A stretch of DNA of 64,000 nucleotides. It comes from Sciurus carolinensis. Its lineage: Eukaryota; Chordata; Mammalia; Rodentia; Sciuridae. Positions 35,188 through 46,080 of this stretch are shown here, piece after piece. Every line of letters starts with the position of its first letter. The first letter of the stretch is position 1. Both the position numbers and the translations under genes were made by a program. The notes beneath the pieces were generated by a model, which saw only the letters and a program-made list of their open reading frames with translations, made no database searches and was not told the origin of the DNA. The stretch is from NCBI RefSeq assembly GCF_902686445.1, contig NC_062218.1, forward strand, positions 16,917,515 to 16,981,514, in the 5' to 3' direction.

Positions 35188-35569
35188 CACACAATGGAAT
35201 ATTACTCAGCCTTAAAGTATAATAAAATTATGGCATTTGCAGGCAAATGGATGAAATTGGAGAATATCATGTTAAGTGAGATAAGCCAATCTCAAAAAAA
35301 CCAAAGGATGAATGATCTCGCTGATAAGTGGATGGTGACACACAATGGGGGGTGGGAGGGGGGCAAGAATGGAGGAAGGAAGGAGGGACTGTATAGAGGG
35401 AAAAGAGGGGTGGGAGGGCTGTGGGGGAGAAAAAATAACAGAACGAATCAAAAACTATTGCCCTAGGTAAATGTATGATTACACAAATGGTATGCCTCTA
35501 CTTCATGGACAAACAGAGAACCAAGATGCATCCCATTTGTTTACAATAAAAATAAATTTAAAAAAAGAA
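34928..35569 (+). mobile_element. 5'-truncated L1 with target duplication and (TA)n expansion
   Basis: From 34986 it follows ORF2 ([19 protein letters not shown] ... ), then the 3' UTR to an A-rich end at 35569. The first 58 bases (34928-34985), T-rich then GGGCCGGGGATTCAAACTGG, are not L1 and resemble a reversed SINE start. Near-identical AAAAATTGTTTTCATC (34912-34927) and AAAAATTGCTTTCATC (35570-35585) flank it. Confidence 0.85.
35138..35187 (+). repeat. (TA)n microsatellite inside L1 ORF2 sequence
   Basis: About 24 TA units with one G interruption sit between the codons for KKLWY and the EYYSA-like motif. Other copies in the window have only a few TA or CA units at this site. Confidence 0.95.
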
Positions 35570-35790
35570 AAAAATTGCTTTCATCAACTTTGTAGTGTGT
35601 ATATACATATAGACGTGTACATACATACATATGGCATACATTTTTAGATTCATAATTGGCAAATATGAAAAGCATATTGTTCTAATTTCAAATTCCACTT
35701 ATTAACTGCTGCTGTATAGCAAAGTGATTGACTTTTGTACTTGACAATTGAATCTCATTATCTGGCTAAAATATCTTATTCATTCCAGGA

Positions 35791-37201
35791 TGCTATGATT
35801 TAGATATTAAGTGTTCCCCAAAAGCTCATGTGTGAGACAAAGCAAGAAAGTTTAAAGATGAAAATATTGGATTATAAAAGACTTTGCCAAATCAGTGCAT
35901 TAACCCCTGACAGGGATTACCTGAGTGACAAGTGTAGGCAGGTTGGGTATGGCTGGAGGAGATGGGTCTTTGTGGGTGTGCTTTCGGAGTTTATATTTTG
36001 TCCCTGGTAAGTGGAGCTCTCTCTGCTCAGCTGTCCAGGCACTCAGAGGCTGTTGCATCCAGGGTTCCAGAAGGCTTGGCTGCTGCTCAAGAAGGCAGCA
36101 ATCCTTGGCATCCACTAAGTATGGTGCTGATCCTGCAGGATGCTGGAGTTAGGGGGTCATAGAGGCTTTCACTGAGACTTCGAGGGAAGGCCTTGGAGGC
36201 CATGCAAAGTACAGTAGGCTCCAAATTCCTGTGGGCACCCCGTGAGAGGGTGGTGCAGGGAGATGATAGGAGGAAGCCAAAGCTGCAGCGGAGACCCCCA
36301 AGATTAAGAAATGCCCGTACTATAGAACATCTGCCACGGAAAGCTGCAGGAATCGAGCAGAGACACTGAGAGAGGTCATTTGGACTGCAACCAGTGAGGT
36401 CATGGGAAGAGCTACACAAGCCCTTTGGAGAGAACTTCATGATGCCACGTGCCCCAGATGCTGGGCTTGGAGCTAGAGAATTTGTTTGCTCACCTCTATT
36501 TCAGTCTTGCTTTGGCCCCATCCCTTCTTTCTATGCCTCTATTTCTCCCTTTGGAATGGAAATATTTACTCTGTCCCTTTATATATTGAATGTGTAAATT
36601 GCATTTGATATTTACAGGAGCTCACTTTGTCTTGAGTCTCAGAAGAAACTTTGTTTTTGGACTTTTGATAGTGCTGGAACTGTTAAGGACTCATGAAAAT
36701 GAACTAAATGTATTTTGCTTTGTGGGATGGGCATGAGATTTTGGGGAGTAAAATGAGATCAGGAGTAAAATGTTGTGGTTTAAATGTAGGGCATTTCCCA
36801 AAAGTTCATGGGTGAGATAATGCAAGAAAGTTTGAAGGTTAAATGATTGCAGTAGGAGAGTCTTAATCTAATCCATACATTCATCCCCTAATAGGGATAA
36901 GCTGATGGCAGAAATGGTGTGGCAGGAGGATGTAGGTCACTAGGGGATGTGTCTTTGGGGTATATATTTTGTCCTTGGTGAGAGGGGCTGTCTCTCCCTG
37001 CTTTCTGATGCCATGTCCTGAACCACTTTCCTCGGCCACACTCTTCCACTATGATATTCTGCCTCACCTTGTCCCCAAGGAAGAACTGGTTTTCTATGGA
37101 CGGAGTCCTCTGAAACCATGTACCCCAAAATGAACTTTTCCTCCTTTAATTGTTCCCATCACGTCTTTTGGTCACAGCATCAAAAAGCTGAATAAAACAC
37201 A
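35791..37201 (+). mobile_element. MaLR-like LTR retrotransposon remnant with two LTR-like ends
   Basis: 35791-about 36020 and 36769-37201 are similar LTR-like stretches in the same orientation. Both have CCCAAAAG(C/T)TCATG(T/G)GTGAGA, GCAAGAAAGTTT and TATATTTTGTCC. The second looks complete (TGTTGTGG ... AAAACACA); the first loses its 3' half. The 750 bp between has no long frame and looks like a decayed internal region. The MaLR/ERVL assignment is by recognition. Confidence 0.6.
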
Positions 37202-37314
37202 GGACATATTTTGTTCATTCTTTATAAGTTTTAACACAGGCAGTCATTTTATCTAAGAACAAAGACAATTATATTTCTTCCTTTCTAAGGAGTAGGGAGG
37301 GGTTATATTTTTCC

Positions 37315-37443
37315 TCTTTATTTCCTTCTTTCCTTTCTTTCCCTCCTTCCCTTTCTCCCTCCCTCCCTCTCTTCCTCCCTTCCTTCCTTCCTTCCTTCCT
37401 TCCTTCCTTCCTTCCTTCCTTCCTTCCTTTCTTTGTTTCTCTC
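37315..37443 (+). repeat. Polypyrimidine tract with (CCTT)n core
   Basis: About 130 bases almost entirely C and T, with a run of about 14 CCTT units at 37375-37430. It directly abuts the reversed A tail of the next SINE and probably grew from that tail (GGAA/GAAA on the other strand). Confidence 0.95.
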
Positions 37444-37650
37444 TTTTTTTGGTACCAGGGATTGAACCCAGAGGCACTTAACCTCTGAGCCACATCCCCA
37501 CCCATTTTTTAAAAAATATTTTATTTAAAGAGAGGATCTTGCTGAGTTACTTAGGGCTTCCCTAAATTGCTGAGACTGGCTTTGAACCTGAGATCCTCCT
37601 GCCTCAGCCTCCCAAGCCACTGGGCTTAGAGGTAACACCACACCCAGCTA
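37444..37650 (-). mobile_element. B1-dID composite SINE
   Basis: ID part GGTACCAGGGATTGAACCC ... GAGCCACATCCCC, then B1 part 'GAGAGGATCTTGCTGAG' ... 'AGGTAACACCACACCC', all reversed. Confidence 0.95.
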
Positions 37651-37669
37651 AGTTTTTCCTTTTTCTTTT

Positions 37670-37756
37670 ATTTATTTATTTATTTATTTTGGGGGGAGGT
37701 ACCAGGGATTGAACTCAGGGGCACTCAACCACTGAGCAACATCCCCAGCTCTATTT
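37670..37756 (-). mobile_element. Truncated ID half of a SINE
   Basis: A (TTTA)n tail is followed by GGTACCAGGGATTGAACTC and GAGCAACATCCCCAGCTC; the B1 half is absent. It lies only 20 bases from the complete B1-dID before it. Confidence 0.9.
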
Positions 37757-38879
37757 TAGTCATAATGTTTCACCATTGAGTACGACATTGGATGCAGTTC
37801 TTAGTGGGTATTCTTTATTCAGTTGAGACAAGTTCCCCTCTAATCCCAGTTTGCCACCCAGAAACTTTTAAAAACAGAATATACATTTTAGCAGAAGAGA
37901 TACTTAGTGCTTTTAAGGGGGGAAGTCTTGCTTAGTTCAGATTGTGAGATTTTCTGTGGTGAATGATGCATGCACTTATCGGATGGATTATTTTAAAACA
38001 TACTTATATCACTCAGGTATTATATTCATATATAATATTAATATATTAACTTAAAGTTAGTTATTAACTTTACATGTATGGCATGCTTTCTAATGTCACA
38101 TTCCAAAGTAAAATTTACTCCAAGTACTTGAGCAAATGCATAATAACTGTCCAAACAGGCTACAACACTGCTTATCGAAGGTCAGACTAGTCATCTGCCT
38201 TGTCCTCTGCCTGATGGCTCCTCTCCTGTAGGGCACATCAGGTCACACTGAAAGTAGCGAGGGTCATCAAGAACTCGTCCACTCTCCACTCCTATCATTT
38301 TCCTGTCATGAATGAATGGTCCTTTCTCGATGTGAGTAAATATTTCCATAGCTATCCATTCATTCAATCAAGAATAGTTCACAACTGTTCTTCTCAATGC
38401 TTAGAGCAATAACTGCCCCTTTTTACAGAATAAAATACATATTTTGAATAAATGTATGTAAAAACTCACTCTCCCTCACCCTCATTCAGTTGTTTTCCAA
38501 CTTCTCTAATTCAGGAAGCTATATTTGACAGTAATAAAAATGCTAAGGAGAGATTTTTTTTTTCCAAATATAGAACGGGGTTAAATGTTTAGCTTCCTGG
38601 GAAAAATTATCTTATGCTCTGGTTTTCTCAGCACGCGTGCACACCAACACTGTCCTGCTTTAACCAGTCCAGTGCTTTCATTCTAAATGCTGTACCAGTT
38701 GAAATGATCCATTATTAACTGATCCCAGGATCTAGTATATTTCTATTAGTTTTTAATCTTGACACTGCTGAAACATTACTGTGAGATTTCCTCAAGAGAA
38801 AAATTGCCCATATCTGTCCTCTAGAAATTCTAACTTATTAATCTGCAGTGAGGCTGACCCACAAAAATCTCTAATTGAT
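37757..38879. other. Unassigned sequence
   Basis: No exon or named repeat recognised. Confidence 0.5.
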
Positions 38880-39215
38880 TTATGTGTATGTCCATGTGGG
38901 TTTTCTGTGCAAATACATTGGGTGACTTAAAGAAAAGAAATTTACTTCTCATGGGTCAGGATGCTAAGAAGCCCGGGGTCAAGGTGCCAGTGATTTGGCT
39001 CCTGGGAGGCCCGTCTTCCAGTGCTGCAGACAACTGCTTTCTCACGATGTCCTCAGCAGTCTTTCCAGTTTACTGGCATTGGGGTGTGGGAGTCACTCTT
39101 TCCCTCTTCTTACAAGGACACTATTCCCAACATGTAGGCTCCACCCTCACAATCTTATCTAATCTTGATTACCTACTTTGGGAGTGATGGCTTCAAAATA
39201 AAATCTGGGAGCATG
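38880..39215 (-). mobile_element. Ancient LTR-like repeat (same family as at 7420-7745)
   Basis: It has AGAAATTTACTTCTCATGG, GGTCAAGGTGCCAGTG, CTTACAAGGACACTATTCCC and 'TAATCTTGATTACCTAC', the hallmarks of this old family in reverse. Family name unresolved. Confidence 0.6.
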
Positions 39216-40504
39216 GGAACATTCAGTATGATTCCAGTGCTTTGGGGTCAGTAACATACTTTGAAGAGACACAATTAGAAAGCCATATTTTTTTTCTGAT
39301 GACAGGTTATGTATTTTTTTTCACATTTTACCTTCACCGAGTCACTTGAATAAATGAGTGTGTGTTTAAAGATGTGCACACACACTTACAACATACAATG
39401 ATAAGATCCATTTTTCACAGTGATGACTCCTCAGCCTACGTAAAATGTGAGGATGAAATATATTTACCTTGCCCAAGTAGGACATGATGTTTGGTTGGTT
39501 GGTTTGCTATTTCTGGCATGTGTCCACATATCCATTTTTCAAGCAACTGTGACATTATTTTATTGTGCAAATAAATGTAATATGTGGCCTCAGAATTTTA
39601 TTTTGTTGTTTTTGCAGTGCAGGAAACTGAATCCATTTCATTTTCAGTGTGAGGCAAATGCTCTATAACTGCTCTAAACCTCAATTTCTTGATTTAATGA
39701 TTTTTTAAAGCAGTAAAATTAATTATCATACATCATTGTATTGCTCATTTGTTCAAAAAAGGATAGGTCTCTTGTTTATAACACGTCCTAAATGAATGAC
39801 AGTGTCCAACTCTGAATGTTTGTTGGATATATTTTACTAGCAATGTTTACTTCAAATATTTTAATGGAAATCGCTGCCTGTTAGTCTCTTGTGATCCTGG
39901 GATGAATCAACAGAATATGATTGCTTGTGTTATCATTTTGTTTTGTTTCTTCTTACGTTCTTGGTAAATAATCATGGGTGTCTTCAGTTCCTACAAATCA
40001 CCTTCTGACTATTTCTTCCCAATCACCTTGATATGTAGGGTTCGTAACTGGGAATTACTCTCCACAGAATACCAGTTCCTAATAATGAAAATTTGTCTGT
40101 GGTCATAAGCACTATTCCTTGAGCCTCACCAATTGGCCAAACATATGCTTATGTGCCTTGACTAATGATATTCGTATAGCAATAGAGTCTCCAAAATGTT
40201 TGATTGCATTTTACGCACTAAATAAGAACACAAATTTGCTCCATTAATTAATACCACAGAAAATTGCAAAAAAAAAAAAAATGCTTAGTAGGCTAGAACA
40301 AACTCACAGTACATTCAAATTGCCACAGAGACTTCTGAGGTACACACATTCATTTATCAGAGGAACTGGTATGCTTCTTTTCACACCTAAACTACGTGTG
40401 TACCCTGTTGCTCAGTTGCCTGTCTTCTTAATTTGCTAAGTTGCTCATTTATTCATGTAATGTCTAATATATTATACAAAATATGTTAGACCTCCAGTGT
40501 TCAT
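39216..40504. other. Unassigned sequence
   Basis: No exon or named repeat recognised. Confidence 0.5.
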
Positions 40505-41261
40505 CTGAAAAGAAAATGGGCCAATTGATTAAAAACCATATGGATTTTTATTAGAATGAATTAAAAATTAGCTAACTTACAGGATACAAAATCAATATAC
40601 AAAAATCAGTATTGCTACATGCCAATAACAAATAATGTGAGATATAAATAAAGGAATCAATCCCACTTACAATAATTACAAATGTAAAATTCATAGGAAT
40701 AAGTTGAAAGATTCCTATAATTAAATATTTTTAAATACCAATGAAAAATTGAAGAGGACATACAACCACACAGAAAGAAATTCCATTTTCATGGATTATA
40801 AGGATCAATATTGTTTAAGTGTCCACAACACCGAAAGTAATCAACAGATTCAATACAATAGCCCTCAAAATACCAATGCCATTCTTCACAAAACTAGATA
40901 AAGCAATTCTACGGTTTGTAATAAAGTGAAAAAAAAAAAATGAATAGTCAAAGCCATATTGAGCAAAAAGAACAAAACAGGAGATGTTATACAAACTGAC
41001 TTCAAATCATGCTACAAAGCTGTCACAAACAAAACAGCATTGTCTTGTCATAAAAGCAGAAGCACAGACCAATGTAACAGAGAAGGGGAGCCTAGGAGAT
41101 ATATCCCATATCTACACCCAAATGATTTTCAGCAAAGTTACTAGGAGCACATTGGAGAAAGGATAGTCTGTTCAATAAATGGTGCTGAGAGAATTGGGTA
41201 TCTATGAGCAGAAGGATCAAGATAGCCCGGTGTCCTTCACCAGTTAGAAAAATCAACTAAC

Positions 41262-41333
41262 AGTGAGGGGTGAAGGTCTTGTTCAGTGGTAGAACATTGC
41301 CTAACTTGAACAAATCCCAGGGTATAATCTCCA
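41262..41333 (+). mobile_element. Decayed ID-type SINE
   Basis: TCTTGTTCAGTGGTAGAAC and CAAATCCCAGGGTATAATC are a diverged ID head inside the old L1. Confidence 0.65.
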
Positions 41334-41557
41334 AATTGAAAATGAAAATAAATAAAAGAAGAAGAAATAAAGAAAGAAATCAATTCAAAATAGATCAACA
41401 AATTGTTAGATAAGAAACTGTGACACTTTTAGAAGAAACAGAGGATAAAAACTTTAGGACATTGGAATGGACAAGGAAGTTTTGACTAAGATACCAAAAG
41501 TACAGAAAACACAAACAAAAATAGATGAGTAGGATTGCTTTAAAATTAAAATCTTCT

Positions 41558-41694
41558 GGGGCTGGGGTTTTGGCTCAGTGGCACAGTGCTCGCCTAGCAT
41601 GTTTGAGGCACTGGGTTCAATTCTCAGCACCATATATAAATAAATGAATAAAATAACCGTCTACCTAAAAAAAAAAAAACAACAAAAAAAAAAA
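41558..41694 (+). mobile_element. ID-type SINE, squirrel form
   Basis: Head GGGCTGGGGTTTTGGCTCAG, B-box-like GGGTTCAATTCTCAGCACC, and the extended tail ATATATAAATAAATGAATAA with 'AACCGTCTACCTAAAAA'. The L1 resumes directly after the A-rich tail. Confidence 0.95.
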
Positions 41695-42330
41695 CTAAAA
41701 AGCTTTTACTCAACAAAGGAAACAATCAATAATGTGAAAAGAGAGCCTATAGAGTAGGAGAAAATCTTTTCCACACATATTTCAGACAGAGCATTAATGC
41801 CACTCTGAAAATCAGTGTGGAGATTCCTCAGAAAACTTGGAATGGACCCACCATTTAACCCAGCTATCCCACTCCTCAGTTTATACCCAAAGGACATAAA
41901 ATCAGCATACTACAGTAAGCCAGAAACAGAAGGACAAGTACCACACAATTTCACTCATGTGGAATCTAAGAAAGTTGATCTCAGATGGTGGGTACCAAGT
42001 GCTGGGGAGAATATAGAGGTGGGGGGGGGAAGGAAAAGAATGATCAGTGGGTACAGAGTTGAAATTTAAATAGCAGCAAGAAGTTCTCATTTGCTGATGC
42101 ATGGTAGAAAGTCAACACAACAAAAATGTACAATAACTTTCAAAAAACTACAAGAAAGGATTTTGTGTGTTTTTGCCATAAACAAGTGATAAATACTTGA
42201 GAAGACAGATGTATTTAACCCGATTCTAAAGTATATATATATGTATCTAAGCATTACATTTTAACTCATTAATATGTATAATGTTCATACTGTTATGTAT
42301 AGTTAAAAATAAATCTAATAATAATAATTA

Positions 42331-45300
42331 AAAATTAAAGAGATCATGTGGAGTTCCATTTGTCATGCAAATTTAAGGCTCCCAATTTAGATATACAGAA
42401 TTAGAGTCCAGGGAAGTAGGTGACAGAAATAAGTATGAGTGACAAGCTTTTCCAACGATCCTCTTAAATGGACATATTCTAGAGAACCACTTGGCCACAT
42501 AGTACCTGGTCTAAAGGTGACCATATTTCATTATAGGATCTGTTTATTTAAAATAATACAAACACTGAAAAAGTATTGATATTTTCAGAATTTTCATTAA
42601 CTATTTTCTAAGGGATTATTTTATACAGTCTTGACCACAGTAAATCCTTTCCAGGTGCCCACTTGTAGTCATGAGCACATATTTATGATTGCTAAATACT
42701 TACTAACACATCACTCATCACTAAAGAAAAATAGATTAGAAAGAGGTGAGAGAAAGAGTTTCATTCAAACATAGTCATATAAAAACAAGGACTCTAAGTG
42801 GGTGCAAGAAACGGGAAGAGGAGGTGGGCTCAGAATGTGAATAATGGGCCAGATCTCTTCATAGTATGCCCGTGGCCAATTCCTTGGCTTTTGCTAATAA
42901 TGAAATGGGAAGCCAGGAGCAGACTTTGGGCAAAGAAATGAAATAACCTCATGTTTTAACATGATTGATTTGAATGTTGTGTTGGAAATAGTGTAGAAAT
43001 ACAATGGTGAAATCAACAAAATAGTTTAAAAGATAATTGCAATAAGTTAAATAAAACTGAAGTGAGAAACTGTGCTCAGATTCTGAATATATCTCAAAGG
43101 TCAATGTGCTAATGATATAATTATGTGGTGTGAAAGAAAACAGGAGAGAAAGATGATCCAAAGTGTTTGGTCTGAGATAGAGAAGACTGAGGAAACACTT
43201 CATTGGGAGGTTGTTGTAGTTCATGTGGTTTTTGTTGTTGTCCTTGTTGTTCTCCACCCACCTTCCCTAGTACTACAAAGTTCAAGTTTGAATGCATTCT
43301 GTGATATGCATCTTAGAGACTCAAGCAGAAATGTGCAGTTTGCATACAGTACGTTAGAGGAGAAGTTCAGACTAGCAATGTACATCTGGTCAACACTGAA
43401 ACCAGAGAAAATAAAGAACAGAGAAGAGAGGGTGGAAATCAAAATAATTCATACAACAGAAACTTCCTGAGTGTCAAATGCTGCTGCTAAGTCAGATGGG
43501 ATGTGGTCGATCTGTGTGCAGAGTGAACTGAAGTTAGAGACCTCATTAATGGGAAATGTGGCAGTCTGACCTAAATTTAACAGTAGCCATAAAATGAAGA
43601 AATTGTCATGTGAGACATTTTGAAGTGAATTCTTAAGGATGAGATGTCTGATGTCTGATTAGAATTGGAGTGTCAGGAAGAGCCAGGGAGATTCTAATGG
43701 CAGTCAGGTATTTGGCTTCAGGATTCAGTCAGTAGGGAGTCCCTCTTCAGAATAAGAAGTGTAAGATAAAGATCAGTGAAGAGAGTGTTAATTAGTGGGG
43801 ATACCGACCTTCATGTGCTTAATGACTATCTGTGAGAAAGACTGATGGATAGTTGAACACATACCACCGGTAGAAAGGTCTGGGCTGATGAGACAAGATA
43901 ATAATGACAATTACAAAGAGAAAGACTTGAACTCACTCTTGCCTAACATAATGAAGAAAATGTCACTTATTACAATGAATGGTCCAAATTGTTCTCTATT
44001 GAATCTTCATTCCTTAAATTATATACTAAAAAAATACCAATAAGATTGGGAAAATTGCTTTAAAAAAGACAGGAGATAAAAATCTATCAAAATGTAATGA
44101 ATATGAAACAATAAAAGTTTAGTTATTTAGACTGAATTTAACATTTTTTTTCCTTTTATAAACATGTCTATTGGTTGGGAAAATTAGCTGAATTACTCCT
44201 TTGTGGTAAAAGTATAATTAAGGTTTAATCAGAAAGTGCAATATTATATTGAATACATTACATTTTCCTCAGATAAATTTGGAGGATCTTGTGTCCCATA
44301 CAGTTAGCCGACACTTAGAAGGTAGAAACCATGTTGCAAAAGTGGAGAAAAAAAAATTTTACACATAAAATCTGGTTTATAAGGAAGAGAAAAGAATTTT
44401 AAAAGTTACTTCTTGTTAATGATTTAAACTGTTCATTCATATTATCTTTCTAATGCTCAGTTATTAGTTATCAGTATGACCCTTTTTTTGCCAAGGTGTA
44501 TCCAATGAGACAACTGGAATTGATATTTTATACAAGTCCTGCCCTTAGGTATCTTCATACTCTTGTTGTTTCCATGTTCCCTGACATAACATATGGGTTT
44601 AGTGAGACCCACTATTTTCTGCTTCTGTTTGTGTATATGTGTGTGTTTTTTGTTTACACAGCTGAGTGCTTGTGTTTTGTGATATGGGCCAAGATCCTAA
44701 AGTTTGGGAGTGACTTCTCCCTAGTTGTCATGTTAAGACCTGACTCCACCCATTCCCTGGCCCTTAGATGCTCTTCTATTTTGCTCCCTAAAAGGAGAAC
44801 TGACAGAATCAGAAGGTTTAAAATAGGTTATCAATTAATGGAAAAATCACCACCATAATGAAGTAACAGGATGCAGACTGAACTCAGGGTTCTGACTCCC
44901 TAGACATATTTGGAAATTCTTTGCACAGAGTTTTAAAATTTGAATAATGAGTTACACCAAAAATCAATAGAAACACTAGACAGGATTATAAAACAATTTT
45001 GAAAATAGAAAGCATATTAATATGGCATATAATGACTGAGGAAGAAGGGTTAAATGAGGCATTAGTTTAGCTATTTAAGGATTCTTTTTCCTATTAAATA
45101 AACCCAGAAATCATACCACTTTTGTTGATTTAGCACCTTTCACTGCTTATTTTAACATTGTTCACTCTTAGGATTCCAAAGAACCTATAAATGTCTTTCC
45201 ACAGACTCAAGCGCCATTTATCAAAGTTACTGCATGAGCTCACCAGGAATGAGATTTGGCATCTTCATGGGTGGTATTTCCCTTTCAGAAATAATTCCAA

Positions 45301-45764
45301 AGGGAATTAACTAAAGAAAGAGCAAGAAATGTTAAGTATCAGTAAACCATAAGCCTGAAATATTTCACCCATGTGGATACGTCAAAACTGTATCAAATGT
45401 AGAATTCTATATTTTTTCCAGGTGAATTGGAAGTAGCAGCACAATATCCATAAATCATATTTCTTTTTCTTTTCACTTCCATGTTATGTCTTTTGAGATT
45501 TAAAATGATTCTCATCCATCACTTTTTTCTTATATAACATGAATTTCTTTACTCATGGCCTCAATTTAATAAATAATAAATATATTTTTACTTCTTAATC
45601 TCTTTTTTTTGGGTTTCTCTGACAAAGTCACTGGATCAGTCATGTCTCAAATTCTGAAGTTATTTTCAAGCTATAGGCTCTGTCAAGAAAGTTTTCTATA
45701 TACCAATAAGAGTCTCAGGGTTTTGTTGAAAAGCTTATAAAATGTGCTAAAAAACTTACAGATA
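42331..45764. other. Unassigned sequence
   Basis: About 3.4 kb without recognisable exon or repeat. Frames of 115 codons (43123-43470) and 120 codons (44496-44858) show no domain, low-complexity V/H runs in the first, and no splice-site context. Confidence 0.5.
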
Positions 45765-45838
45765 GGAGAGGGGTGCAGCTCAGTGATAAAATGCTTGCCT
45801 AGTATGTATGAGGGTGACCCTGGGTTCAGAACCATGGG
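45765..45838 (+). mobile_element. Decayed ID-type SINE
   Basis: 'GAGGGGTGCAGCTCAGTGAT', TGCTTGCCTAGTATGTATGA and 'CCCTGGGTTCAGAACCATG' match the ID head. Confidence 0.75.
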
Positions 45839-46005
45839 GAAACAATTTAATAGAATATACAATTAATTCATAAAAACTGAAGACAAGATGAAAATCATAC
45901 ATGTTGCATTTTTCATCTACTGAACAGATGAATGTAATGACCATCCAATGACTACATTTAAAATTATTCAGAAATAGTATTAAATAATATCATTCAAATT
46001 GTCAT

Positions 46006-46080
46006 TTTTGTTTGTTCTTTGGACTGGGGCTAGAACCCAGGACATTGTGCATGCTACATAATCACTCCATTCTAGCTCCC
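46006..46080 (-). mobile_element. Decayed ID-type SINE
   Basis: Reversed ID head: GACTGGGGCTAGAACCCAGG, TGTGCATGCTACATAATCAC, ATTCTAGCTCCC. Confidence 0.75.

Larger units (their letters stand above)
31080..35795 (-). mobile_element. Old L1, split by a nest of later insertions
   Basis: Segments 31080-32155, 34150-34927 and 35586-35795 join into one old minus-strand L1, from its 3' UTR through the ORF2 C-terminal region to the part after the reverse transcriptase. On the plus strand the signatures are TGCTGACTAATATCCCATTA (31606), TGATGTTGAACATCTTTTTA (31988), GTCTATTTTTTCCATCAATA (34620) and TTTTGACAATATTGAATC (34850). Divergence is strong. The gaps hold a further repeat, a SINE and two younger L1s. 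Confidence 0.8.
40505..42330 (+). mobile_element. Old L1 remnant with two ID SINEs inside
   Basis: It follows ORF2 from 'ACAGGATACAAAATCAATAT' (40580) through 'TTCAAATCATGCTACAAAGC' (41001) and 'TGTTCAATAAATGGTGCTG' (41169) to 'AGAAAACTTGGAATGGACCC' (41829). At about 41795 sequence jumps to the C-terminal part, so there is an internal deletion. The end resembles an old 3' UTR (AATTTCACTCATGTGGAATC at 41947). Confidence 0.8.

Noticed and set aside
36087..36440. 117-codon minus-strand frame in the GC-richer block
   Set aside because: Lies inside the LTR-element internal region and has no recognised domain.
37253..37505. Frames with KEGRKEGRKE repeats on the minus strand
   Set aside because: Translation of the (GGAA)n complement of the pyrimidine tract; not a protein gene.
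43123..43470. 115-codon frame on the plus strand with an overlapping minus-strand frame
   Set aside because: Low-complexity (GTT)n-derived V run in the middle and no recognisable domain; likely chance.
44496..44858. 120-codon frame with hydrophobic stretch
   Set aside because: No known motif, no promoter, and the hydrophobic run comes from TGTGTTTTTTG-rich sequence.
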